Positions 1 through 5,415 of a stretch of 16,207 bases of DNA are shown piece after piece (the stretch's first letter is position 1; every line of letters begins with the position of its first letter). Source of the stretch: an uncultured Faecalibacterium sp. Lineage in GTDB: Bacteria > Bacillota > Clostridia > Oscillospirales > Ruminococcaceae. The DNA is taken from contig CAKSZM010000039.1 of the NCBI GenBank assembly GCA_934525735.1, positions 1 to 16,207 on the forward strand. Direction: 5' to 3'. The position numbers and the translations under genes were made by a program. Under the pieces are notes generated by a model. The model was not told the origin of the DNA. It ran no database searches and was given only the letters and a program-made list of their open reading frames with translations.

Positions 1-740
1 TTGATGAGGAACTGGGTGCAGTAGCCGTTCTTGATGTCCTCCACCTTCATCAGGTCGTCGGTGAACACGCCCTTGCCGGCGTTCTCGGTGGAGAGCTTGG
101 CTTTGTTGGGAGTTGCCTCGCCGCCGGCCACAATGGCCTCACCGTGGAACACCTTGCCCATGCCTTCGAAGATGATCAGAATACCCTGACCGCCTGCGTC
201 CACGACGCCGGCCTTCTTCAGAACGGGCAGCAGGTTGGGGGTGTCGTCCAGAGCCTTCTGGCCGGCAGCCATCACCACGTCCCACAGGGCGGGCACGTCC
301 TCGGCACCGCAGGCGGCGGCTTCCTCGGAAGCCACGCGGGCCACGGTCAGGATGGTGCCCTCGGTAGGCTTCATGACGGCCTTGTAAGCGCCCTCGACGC
401 CCTTCTTCAGGGCCTCGACGATGTCGGCAGCGGAAGCTTCCTTCTTGCCTTCCAGTGCCTTGGAGAAGCCGCGGAACAGCAGGCTGGTGATGACGCCGGA
501 GTTGCCGCGGGCACCGCGCAGCATGGCGGAAGCAGCGGTCTTGGCGGCTTCGCCTACGGTGCAGCTGTCATCCAGAGCTTCCAGCTCGCGCACGGATGCG
601 CCCACGGTCATGCCCATGTTGGTGCCGGTGTCGCCGTCCGGAACGGGGAAGACGTTCAGCTCGTCCACGCGGGAGCGCTGATTGTTGATGTTGTTGGCGC
701 CGGAAATAATGGCGTCGCGCAGGATCTTACCAGAAATCAT
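1..740 (-). CDS. fakA: Fatty acid kinase ATP-binding subunit FakA (YloV/DAK family), partial
   Basis: The first 246 residues are present; the gene runs off the left edge. FakA transfers phosphate from ATP to a fatty acid held by a FakB (DegV-type) partner, so that exogenous fatty acids can enter phospholipid synthesis. The N-terminal DhaL/DAK phosphatase domain is clear: residues 29-42 read NVFPVPDGDTGTNM, whose aspartates 35 and 37 coordinate Mg-nucleotide, followed by an RGARGNSGV motif (about 76-84) and VVDAGGQG (about 182-189). The last residues in the window (YCTQFLI) match the start of the middle domain, where family members read YCTEF. The start at 740 has a clean AAGGAGT at 749-755. 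It lies 67 bases behind the Asp23/Gls24 gene with no terminator between, the usual yloU-yloV pairing of Firmicutes. The C-terminal domain cannot be judged here. Confidence 0.93.
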   Translation of the reverse strand, partial: MISGKILRDAIISGANNINNQRSRVDELNVFPVPDGDTGTNMGMTVGASVRELEALDDSCTVGEAAKTAASAMLRGARGNSGVITSLLFRGFSKALEGKKEASAADIVEALKKGVEGAYKAVMKPTEGTILTVARVASEEAAACGAEDVPALWDVVMAAGQKALDDTPNLLPVLKKAGVVDAGGQGILIIFEGMGKVFHGEAIVAGGEATPNKAKLSTENAGKGVFTDDLMKVEDIKNGYCTQFLI

Positions 741-807
741 TCTTTTTTACTCCTTGTAACTCGCCGGAACACAAACGTCCGGTGCTTTGAGATGGCTGAT
801 TTGAAAA

Positions 808-1158
808 TCAGGCGATCACGTCGTCCACCGAGACCACCACACGGGCGACCTTCAGGCCGGTGGCCTGTTCCACCTCATCCTTGACACGGTGCGAAATACT
901 GCGGGCAGCCGTAGAGATGTTCAGGCCGTAGCTCACAGCAATGTGCAGCTCGATCACCAGACGCCCATCTTCCTGCGTGACACGGACACCCTTTTCCGGG
1001 TAATCGGAACCGTGCACCATGCTTCTGACGGCATCGGTCATATCGCGGGGTGCCATTGCGGCAACACCGTAACACTGTTTGGCTGCTTCGCCCACCAGAG
1101 TAGAAAAGTACCCGGAGGTAAAGCTGACATCCCCCAGAGGGAAACGGGAAGTGATCAT
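808..1158 (-). CDS. Asp23/Gls24 family envelope stress protein (YloU-like)
   Basis: This 116-residue protein has the typical small Asp23/Gls24 fold signature: a V-x-V-x-x-x-D-G-R-L-V-I-E-L-H-I-A-V-x-Y-G strand-rich core at about residues 57-79 and a terminal V-x-V-x-V-V-V-S-V-D-D-V. Members are cytoplasmic or membrane-associated envelope-stress or alkaline-shock proteins; exact biochemistry is unknown. Length is normal for the family. The start at 1158 has an AAAGGAG site about 10 bases upstream (near 1170-1176). It is the first gene of a two-gene unit with fakA, as yloU is with yloV in Bacillus subtilis, and is read from the promoter at 1261-1289. Family assignment is strong; any specific role in this organism is inference. 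Confidence 0.9.
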   Translation of the reverse strand: MITSRFPLGDVSFTSGYFSTLVGEAAKQCYGVAAMAPRDMTDAVRSMVHGSDYPEKGVRVTQEDGRLVIELHIAVSYGLNISTAARSISHRVKDEVEQATGLKVARVVVSVDDVIA

Positions 1159-1260
1159 AGTCGCTCTGCTCCTTTATGTTATTTTTGCGTAAAATACATT
1201 CAAGGTCTGGGGTGCGCGGCGGTACAGAAAACGCAGATGCCGCCGAAAAACACCCACTCT

Positions 1261-1289
1261 ATTATACAACTTCGGGGCACAGTTGTACA
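1261..1289 (-). promoter_or_regulatory. Sigma-A promoter of the Asp23-fakA unit
   Basis: Read on the minus strand there is TGTACA (1284-1289), a 17-base spacer and a perfect TATAAT (1261-1266). The start of transcription would fall near 1253, giving an untranslated leader of about 95 bases before the ATG at 1158. The -35 matches consensus at four of six positions. Confidence 0.7.
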
Positions 1290-1485
1290 GTTCAAATTGC
1301 TGGTATATCAACTTTTTGCAGATCTTTTGCGGTTTGGCGCGGGTTCGGCCTGTTTCGCGGCAGGCAGGTGCGATACTGAAAAGCGGCCGTGCGGCCGAAC
1401 TGGAAAAGTATGACAAAGGAGTGAGAACAATCTGTTAAAAAATTATAAAAGCTGGCACGCAACCCTTTATCTGACTATGAAAAAG

Positions 1486-1494
1486 TGCTAAAAT
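1486..1494 (+). promoter_or_regulatory. Extended -10 promoter upstream of the CBS-domain gene
   Basis: TGC directly before TAAAAT (1489-1494) forms an extended -10 element. A -35 at the right distance is poor (TTTATC at 1466-1471). Transcription would start near 1501, immediately before the hairpin at 1518-1557. Confidence 0.45.
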
Positions 1495-1517
1495 GAAAAC
1501 AGGAACAGGGGCTGCAG

Positions 1518-1557
1518 CGCAGGGCCCCGCTTGTGCGGATGAACTGCGTTTTTTTTT
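1518..1557 (+). terminator. Terminator-like hairpin with T9 in the leader of the CBS-domain gene
   Basis: An outer stem CGCAG (1518-1522) / CTGCG (1544-1548) encloses an inner stem CCGC-TTGT-GCGG (1527-1538) and is followed by nine T (1549-1557). It lies between the probable promoter and the ribosome binding site at 1582-1587, so it could end a transcript of roughly 55 bases or act as an attenuator. The stem is short and split by unpaired bases, so strength is uncertain. Confidence 0.5.
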
Positions 1558-1595
1558 GCGCGCAGGCGCTTGAATATTGTTTAGGAGCTGTTGTC

Positions 1596-2048
1596 ATGAA
1601 CCTTCTGTTTTTCCTTTCCCCCAAGCAGGACCTGATGTATGTCTACGACGACTTTACCCTCCGGCAGACGCTGGAAAAGTGGGAAAATAACCGCTATGCG
1701 TCCATTCCGGTGCTGAACCGGCAGGGGAAATATGTGGGCACCCTGACCGAGGGGGATATCCTCTGGGGGCTGAAAAAGTTCCACGGGCTGGATCTGGAAG
1801 CCGCCGAGGACATCCCGATCTCGGCCTTTCCTCACAAACGCGACTACAAGGCGGTGACGGTGACCACCAGCATGGACCAGCTGATCGAAGCGGCCATGAA
1901 CCAGAACTTTGTCCCGGTGGTGGACGACCGCGGCATCTTTATCGGCATTGTGCGGCGGCAGGCCATCATCCGGTACTGCTACGACAAATCCCGGGCTGAG
2001 CAGAAGCCCCGGGAGCTCAAACAGCCCGAGTATGCGGCTGTGCACTGA
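1596..2048 (+). CDS. Tandem CBS-domain protein (CbpB/YkuL-like)
   Basis: This 150-residue protein consists almost entirely of two CBS domains. The first covers about residues 10-65 (Y-A-S-I-P-V-L-N-R-Q-G-K-Y-V-G-T-L-T-E-G-D-I), the second about 80-135 (N-F-V-P-V-V-D-D-R-G-I-F-I-G-I-V-R-R). CBS pairs bind adenine nucleotides. Size and layout resemble Bacillus subtilis YkuL/CbpB, a cyclic-di-AMP binding protein that acts on the (p)ppGpp synthetase Rel; that parallel is inference from architecture only. The start at 1596 is preferred over an in-frame ATG at 1533 because TAGGAG (1582-1587) sits eight bases before it, and because the upstream ATG falls inside the terminator-like hairpin. It is monocistronic: a strong terminator follows at 2077-2110. 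Confidence 0.85.
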   Translation: MNLLFFLSPKQDLMYVYDDFTLRQTLEKWENNRYASIPVLNRQGKYVGTLTEGDILWGLKKFHGLDLEAAEDIPISAFPHKRDYKAVTVTTSMDQLIEAAMNQNFVPVVDDRGIFIGIVRRQAIIRYCYDKSRAEQKPRELKQPEYAAVH

Positions 2049-2076
2049 AGCATCTATTATAAATAGGTAGGTCTGA

Positions 2077-2110
2077 CCGCCTCTGTGTTTTTCGGCACAG
2101 AGGCGGTTTT
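2077..2110 (+). terminator. Intrinsic terminator after the CBS-domain gene
   Basis: A perfect 11-bp stem, CCGCCTCTGTG (2077-2087) with CACAGAGGCGG (2096-2106), closes an eight-base loop and is followed by TTTT. It begins 28 bases after the stop codon. Confidence 0.92.
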
Positions 2111-2143
2111 GCATTGAAAGTCCGGATTATGGGACTCTCTGTG

Positions 2144-2152
2144 TGCGATAAT
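2144..2152 (+). promoter_or_regulatory. Extended -10 promoter for the 38-residue small gene
   Basis: TGC immediately before GATAAT (2147-2152) is an extended -10 element; no good -35 was found at the right distance. Transcription would start near 2159, about 55 bases before the ATG at 2215 and just after the terminator at 2077-2110, giving this small gene its own transcript. Confidence 0.5.
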
Positions 2153-2214
2153 GATGCTGCGGTAAGAAAACCGCGCAAAAATACACCGAAAACATTGCAC
2201 AGGAGGGAACACAG

Positions 2215-2331
2215 ATGAAGGATCTTGAGTTGCGTTACGTTGGAAGCCATGTGGAAGTATATACCGGCAGCGGGGTGTTCCTGTTTTCGGCCGATACGGT
2301 CCGGGAAGCCATGGAGGAACTGGCGGAGTAA
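2215..2331 (+). CDS. Small protein of 38 residues, unknown function
   Basis: The frame ATG (2215) to TAA (2329-2331) is preceded by a full AGGAGG at 2201-2206 with ideal spacing of eight bases. The product starts M-K-D-L-E-L-R-Y-V-G-S-H-V-E-V-Y and ends F-S-A-D-T-V-R-E-A-M-E-E-L-A-E: a predicted strand-rich first half, then an amphipathic acidic helix. It is acidic, has no cysteine and no membrane segment. It lies between a terminator and its own extended -10 promoter on the left and the regulatory region of the phosphate transporter on the right. No family is recognised. The evidence for expression is the ribosome binding site plus promoter; homology was not testable. Confidence 0.6.
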   Translation: MKDLELRYVGSHVEVYTGSGVFLFSADTVREAMEELAE

Positions 2332-2363
2332 AACGCTGCAAACCGCAGCGGATTCGACCTAAT

Positions 2364-2391
2364 TGTAAAATCAATGTAAAATGTTTGAAAA
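2364..2391 (+). promoter_or_regulatory. Three 11-bp-phased TGTAAA repeats, Pho-box-like
   Basis: TGTAAA (2364-2369), TGTAAA (2375-2380) and TGAAAA (2386-2391) recur with exactly five bases between them. On the minus strand the first two read TTTACA-N5-TTTACA, close to the TT(A/T/C)ACA direct repeats with about five-base spacers bound by the Firmicute phosphate regulator PhoP. A fourth TGTAAA lies at 2448-2453, eight bases ahead of the -35. Position upstream of a phosphate transporter fits; binding by PhoP is inference. Confidence 0.45.
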
Positions 2392-2460
2392 GAACCAATG
2401 CGTATTTTACTAAGAGACGGAAAAATGTGTAGAAAAAGTGATTTTCATGTAAAATAAACC

Positions 2461-2490
2461 TTGTTGTCACAGGGGGAAAGATGCTATAAT
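2461..2490 (+). promoter_or_regulatory. Promoter of the Na/Pi transporter gene
   Basis: TGC directly before a perfect TATAAT (2485-2490) gives an extended -10. Possible -35 elements are TTGTTG (2461-2466, 18-base spacer) or TTGTCA (2464-2469, 15-base spacer); both are imperfect, as expected of an activated promoter. Transcription would start near 2497, leaving a leader of about 157 bases. Confidence 0.75.
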
Positions 2491-2500
2491 AGCTATAAGC

Positions 2501-2605
2501 GCGGCCGCTGCGTTCAGGATGAAAAAGGCCTGCCCGGTATGGGGGCAGGGGAGAGCGGCCGCCGAAGCAGCTGCCGGGACGCAGGCAAAGATGTTCCGGC
2601 GGCTG
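2501..2605 (+). promoter_or_regulatory. Highly structured 5' leader of the Na/Pi transporter
   Basis: Two identical 8-bp copies GCGGCCGC (2501-2508 and 2555-2562) can pair and enclose a hairpin CCTGCCC (2529-2535) / GGGCAGG (2543-2549). A second arm pairs CAGCTGCCGG (2568-2577) with CCGGCGGCTG (2596-2605), with a single G-U pair and an 18-base loop. No known riboswitch class was recognised. The region ends 36 bases before the ribosome binding site. Confidence 0.5.
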
Positions 2606-2653
2606 TGTGCTGTGAAAGATCAAAAGGCAGATCACAATTCTAGGAGTATTGAT

Positions 2654-4432
2654 ATGGATATCACACACATTACCTCTCTGTTGGGCGGCATTGCGCTGTT
2701 TCTGTACGGCATGTCCATCATGGGTGCCGGCCTGGAAAAACTGGCTGGCGGCAAGATGCAGGGCGTGCTGCAAAAGCTGACCTCCTCCACCCTCAAAGGC
2801 GTTATCTTCGGCACCCTGATCACGGGTGTCATTCAGTCCTCGGCCGGCACCGTTGTGATCTGTGTCGGCCTGGTCAACTCCGGCATTATGACCCTGACGC
2901 AGTCGGTAGGCGTCATCATGGGTGCAAACATTGGTACCACTGTCACCGGCCAGCTGATCCGCATGGCGGATATCTCCGGCGACAGCCTTTGGCTGACGCT
3001 GATCCAGCCCAAGACCTTTGCGCCCGTGGTGGCGTTTATCGGCTGCATTTTTTATGTGTTCCTGCGCAACGCCAAGAAAAAGAACATTGGCCAGATCATG
3101 CTGGGTTTTGGCATCCTGTTCACCGGCATGAGCCTGATGGACACCGGCGTGGCGCCCCTGCGGGAAAGCGCGGTGTTCCAGAACCTGTTCGTTACCATGA
3201 CCAACCCCATTCTGGGCGTGCTGGTGGGCGTGGTGGTCACAGTGATCATCCAGTCCTCCTCGGCATCGGTGGGTATCCTGCAGGCGCTGTCCAGCACCGG
3301 CCTTGTCACCTTCAGCTCGGCCATCCCCATCATTCTGGGCGCGCATATCGGCACGGCCTTCACCCCACTGCTCACCATCGGCGGCTCCTCCAAGGACGGC
3401 AAGCGCGCGGCCCTCATCCACCTGTATTTCAACATCATCGGAAGTGTGATCCTGCTGGCGCTGGTGTATGCGGTGCAGTTCACCATCGGCATCCCCATGT
3501 GGCATGAGGTGATGAACAAGAGCACCATTGCAAATATCCACACTCTGTCCAGCGTCTGCGCGATGCTGCTGTTCCTGCCGTTCAGCAATGTGCTGTCCAA
3601 ACTGGCCATGCTCACCGTGCCGGACAGTGCCGAGGAAGCGCAGGAGCTGAGCATGCCGGTGCTGGACGAGCGTCTGTTCAAAAGCCCGTCCGTGGCGCTG
3701 CAGCAGGCCAAAAACGCCGTTGTCAAAATGTCCCGCCGCGCTGCCCGCAACGTGAATCTGGCCGCGCCGCTGCTGCTGAAGATGGATGAGGATACCGTCA
3801 GCGCCATCAATGTGCGCGAGAACCTCATCGACCGCATGGAGGTGGCGATCTCCAACTATCTGATCAAGATGACCGATCAGGAGCTGGGTGATGACGAGAG
3901 CCACGCTGTGACCGAATTGCTGAACTTTGTTACCGAATTCGAGCGCATCGGCGACTACGCGGTGAACATCATGGAAAAGGCGGAGGAGCTGAACGAGAAG
4001 GAAGCTTCGTTCAGCGAGAGCGCACAGAGAGAACTGCATCTGCTGGAACAGGCGCTGGAGCGCATCCTGACCCTGACCAACGATGCCTTTGAAAACGACG
4101 ACATGCGCAAGGCAGCTCAGGTGGAGCCGCTGGAAGAAATCATCGATGTGATGGTGGAGCGCCTGCGCGACCAGCATATCCGCCGCCTGAAGGACGGCGT
4201 GTGCTCCATCGACACCGGCGTTGTGTTCCTGGACGTGCTGAACAATGCGGAGCGTATTTCCGACCACTGCTCCAACATCGCTGCCCGGCTCATCGGCATG
4301 GACGCGGGCGACGATTACGACTCCCATACCCTTAAGAGTATCATGCACCACAACCCCACCAAGGACTATATGCTGGAATACGAGGAGTGCCGCAAGACCT
4401 ACCTCATCCCGCTGGAAGAAATGGAAGCATAA
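2654..4432 (+). CDS. Na/Pi cotransporter family protein with C-terminal PhoU domain
   Basis: This 592-residue membrane protein belongs to the bacterial NptA/YjbB-type Na/phosphate cotransporters (NaPi-II fold). The two inverted transport repeats are visible through QSSAGT at residues 61-66 and QSSSAS at 200-205, each followed by a conserved GANIGTT or GAHIGTA loop. About eight hydrophobic segments fill residues 1-325. From about 350 a soluble all-helical PhoU domain follows, with the paired metal-site motifs E430-R-I-G-D434 and E533-R-I-S-D537. It imports phosphate, with the PhoU part probably sensing or regulating. The start at 2654 has TAGGAG at 2641-2646; an in-frame ATG at 2519 would add 45 residues but lies in the folded leader without a good ribosome binding site. 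The gene is monocistronic, between its own promoter and a terminator. Confidence 0.92.
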   Translation: MDITHITSLLGGIALFLYGMSIMGAGLEKLAGGKMQGVLQKLTSSTLKGVIFGTLITGVIQSSAGTVVICVGLVNSGIMTLTQSVGVIMGANIGTTVTGQLIRMADISGDSLWLTLIQPKTFAPVVAFIGCIFYVFLRNAKKKNIGQIMLGFGILFTGMSLMDTGVAPLRESAVFQNLFVTMTNPILGVLVGVVVTVIIQSSSASVGILQALSSTGLVTFSSAIPIILGAHIGTAFTPLLTIGGSSKDGKRAALIHLYFNIIGSVILLALVYAVQFTIGIPMWHEVMNKSTIANIHTLSSVCAMLLFLPFSNVLSKLAMLTVPDSAEEAQELSMPVLDERLFKSPSVALQQAKNAVVKMSRRAARNVNLAAPLLLKMDEDTVSAINVRENLIDRMEVAISNYLIKMTDQELGDDESHAVTELLNFVTEFERIGDYAVNIMEKAEELNEKEASFSESAQRELHLLEQALERILTLTNDAFENDDMRKAAQVEPLEEIIDVMVERLRDQHIRRLKDGVCSIDTGVVFLDVLNNAERISDHCSNIAARLIGMDAGDDYDSHTLKSIMHHNPTKDYMLEYEECRKTYLIPLEEMEA

Positions 4433-4433
4433 T

Positions 4434-4463
4434 AAAAAACCTCCGGAGCGATCCGGAGGTTTT
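4434..4463. terminator. Bidirectional intrinsic terminator
   Basis: CCTCCGGA (4440-4447), loop GCGA, TCCGGAGG (4452-4459) has TTTT on the plus side and six A before it, which read as TTTTTT on the minus strand. It therefore serves the Na/Pi transporter gene ending at 4432 and the convergent small gene ending at 4468. Confidence 0.92.
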
Positions 4464-4467
4464 GCTT

Positions 4468-4638
4468 TTACTGAGGCATCCGCTGCGGGACGATGACCCA
4501 CTTGTGCGGGCTGTGGAACCCATCCACTTTCGGGGCCTTGTTGCAGACACCGGGGTTGGGCGGGCCGCTTTGCAGATCTTTGGAGGTCTGCATCCCGCAA
4601 TAATGGCACTTGTAATGGAGCCGGATCGGTTCGGACAT
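4468..4638 (-). CDS. Small Cys/His-rich protein of 56 residues, probable zinc binder
   Basis: The product starts M-S-E-P-I-R-L-H-Y-K-C-H-Y-C-G-M and contains C11-x2-C14, C32, H42 and H45 within G-F-H-S-P-H-K-W-V-I-V-P. This spacing suggests a small zinc ribbon or knuckle, a reading from residues only. There is no signal peptide or membrane segment and the protein is basic. A fully consensus sigma-A promoter (4711-4739) lies about 66 bases upstream of transcription start to ATG, and the bidirectional terminator follows directly, so it forms a complete minimal transcription unit. The ribosome binding site is weak (AAGAAGAG near 4647-4654). Family and function are not recognised; reality of the gene is supported by the promoter, terminator and cysteine pattern. 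Confidence 0.72.
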   Translation of the reverse strand: MSEPIRLHYKCHYCGMQTSKDLQSGPPNPGVCNKAPKVDGFHSPHKWVIVPQRMPQ

Positions 4639-4710
4639 GATGGACACTCTTCTTTCTTCTTCGTGGTGGGGCTTCGTGCATCTGACTAAGAAACTTTACT
4701 CTTTTCATTT

Positions 4711-4739
4711 ATTATATAGTTTCATGGCAGGTATGTCAA
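4711..4739 (-). promoter_or_regulatory. Perfect consensus sigma-A promoter
   Basis: On the minus strand TTGACA (4734-4739), a 17-base spacer and TATAAT (4711-4716) match the consensus at all twelve positions. Transcription would begin near 4704, upstream of the 56-residue gene. It starts 22 bases past the stop codon of the BofC-domain gene. Confidence 0.93.
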
Positions 4740-4760
4740 TAAAAAATGACAAAATTGACA

Positions 4761-5135
4761 TTACTCGCCGAGGTCTTCCAACAAAAGATCCAGCTCCCGC
4801 TCACTGCGGACGACCACGCCCCGTTTGAGCCGGAGAACATCGTTTTCCGGCAGGAGATTGGTATAGATGCCCGTTACGGTGACAAGCACGCCGGCATTGC
4901 CCTCGCTGTCGCAGCGGTACACCGCTACCCGGCCGCCGCTGTCCTTCAGCAGGTAATACTGCACACCGAGTTCCGGAACGGCCTGTGCGGCAAGGTCCGG
5001 CGATCCGGATGAGGGAGGCGTCTCGCTCCCGGCAGGGGCGGGCAGTGTGAGCTTCGGCAGAGAGATCCAGTACAGGCTGAATGCAATGGTGAACACGCAC
5101 AGCCCATAAAACAGGCAGGTGTACAGCTTGCGCAT
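4761..5135 (-). CDS. BofC C-terminal-domain membrane protein
   Basis: This 124-residue protein has a membrane anchor at about residues 5-25 (L-Y-T-C-L-F-Y-G-L-C-V-F-T-I-A-F), a Pro/Ser/Gly-rich linker and a C-terminal domain from about 60: Y-Y-L-L-K-D-x-G-G-R-V-A-V-Y, then T-N-L-L-P-E-N-D-x-x-R-L-K-R-G-V-V-V and a final E-L-D-L-L-L-E-D. This is the BofC C-terminal domain pattern common in Clostridia (Y-L-x-K-x-Y-x-G-x-V-A-V and L-P-x-x-D-x-x-L-L-x-x-G-I). BofC of Bacillus controls a sporulation checkpoint protease; most clostridial proteins carry only this domain and their role is unclear. The start at 5135 has AAAGGAG about 11 bases upstream; an in-frame ATG at 5192 lacks one. No terminator separates it from the downstream 56-residue gene. 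Confidence 0.75.
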   Translation of the reverse strand: MRKLYTCLFYGLCVFTIAFSLYWISLPKLTLPAPAGSETPPSSGSPDLAAQAVPELGVQYYLLKDSGGRVAVYRCDSEGNAGVLVTVTGIYTNLLPENDVLRLKRGVVVRSERELDLLLEDLGE

Positions 5136-5230
5136 GGAAGAGCACGCTCCTTTCACGGCAGAGTATGGCGCAAAAACGGGACGGCTAAACATTTTTCACA
5201 GCAGAAAGCTGTACTTTCACAGGCGGATTG

Positions 5231-5251
5231 TGATATACTACCATTAAATGG
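5231..5251 (+). promoter_or_regulatory. Possible second promoter with adjoining palindrome
   Basis: TGA before TATACT (5234-5239) is an extended -10 type element without a good -35. Directly after it lies a perfect palindrome CCATT-A-AATGG (5241-5251), at the expected transcription start. It could be an upstream promoter with an operator for the PBP gene. Confidence 0.35.
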
Positions 5252-5276
5252 TGCCGGAATGCCCGCAGATTGGTTC

Positions 5277-5305
5277 TTGCCCGCACCCGGCGGGCGTGCT
5301 ATAAT
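5277..5305 (+). promoter_or_regulatory. Promoter of the class A PBP gene
   Basis: TTGCCC (5277-5282), a 17-base spacer ending in TGC and a perfect TATAAT (5300-5305) make a strong extended -10 promoter. The transcript would start near 5312, immediately at the hairpin at 5313-5330, with a leader of about 100 bases. Confidence 0.82.
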
Positions 5306-5312
5306 ATGTTAT

Positions 5313-5367
5313 CGTGCAGGAATCTGCACGCACCCCAGTTTATGAAACATCCCAGCGCTTTGCGCTG
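5313..5367 (+). promoter_or_regulatory. Two hairpins in the PBP leader
   Basis: CGTGCAG (5313-5319) pairs perfectly with CTGCACG (5324-5330) over a four-base loop, placing a stable hairpin at the very 5' end of the transcript, where it may protect the message. A second hairpin CAGCGC-TTT-GCGCTG spans 5353-5367. Neither is followed by a T-tract. Confidence 0.5.
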
Positions 5368-5386
5368 AAAAGCAGCCTGTAATGTT

Positions 5387-5403
5387 AGGAGGCGATTTCT
5401 ATC
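5387..5403 (+). promoter_or_regulatory. Strong Shine-Dalgarno aimed at an ATC codon
   Basis: AGGAGG (5387-5392) is the only good ribosome binding site before the PBP. Eight bases later, in the PBP frame, lies ATC (5401-5403), then TCC-AGC-AAT-GAG and the first in-frame ATG at 5416, which is 23 bases from the site. The ATG at 5411 is out of frame and stops at once. The arrangement suggests ATC initiation or a changed ATG. Confidence 0.6.
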
Positions 5404-5415
5404 TCCAGCAATGAG

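Larger units (their letters stand above)
1159..1595. other. Divergent intergenic region
   Basis: No convincing gene was found in these 437 bases. The region holds the minus-strand promoter of the Asp23-fakA unit, a GC-rich perfect hairpin CGGCC/GGCCG near 1384-1397, a plus-strand extended -10 element at 1489-1494 and a terminator-like hairpin with nine T at 1518-1557 ahead of the CBS-domain gene. Short open frames here lack ribosome binding sites and recognisable domains. Confidence 0.6.
2332..2653 (+). other. Regulatory region and leader of the Na/Pi transporter
   Basis: These 322 bases contain no supported gene. In order they hold a perfect hairpin CGCTGC/GCAGCG (2334-2350) without a T-tract just after the small gene, an AT-rich stretch with three phased TGTAAA-type repeats (2364-2391) and a fourth copy at 2448-2453, a promoter (2461-2490), a strongly folded leader (2501-2605) and the TAGGAG ribosome binding site (2641-2646). 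The AT-rich character of 2351-2460 contrasts with the GC-rich genes around it. Confidence 0.7.

Noticed and set aside
1174..1416. Short frames on both strands in the divergent region, such as 1174-1416 minus and 1176-1379 plus
   Set aside because: No ribosome binding sites, no family resemblance, and they overlap the Asp23-fakA promoter.
2501..2605. Cyclic-di-GMP (GEMM-type) riboswitch, suggested by GGGACGCAGGCAAAG near 2576-2590
   Set aside because: The resemblance to the GGGACGCAAAGCC segment is partial and the other conserved blocks of the class are missing.
2519..2653. N-terminal extension of the Na/Pi transporter from ATG 2519
   Set aside because: It would translate the folded leader, has no good ribosome binding site, and the family N-terminus begins near ATG 2654.
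2057..4708. Open frame of 883 codons on the minus strand across the Na/Pi transporter
   Set aside because: It is rich in His, Gln, Arg and Ala with no domain, spans terminators and intergenic DNA, and opposes a well-supported gene; typical of antisense frames in GC-rich genes.
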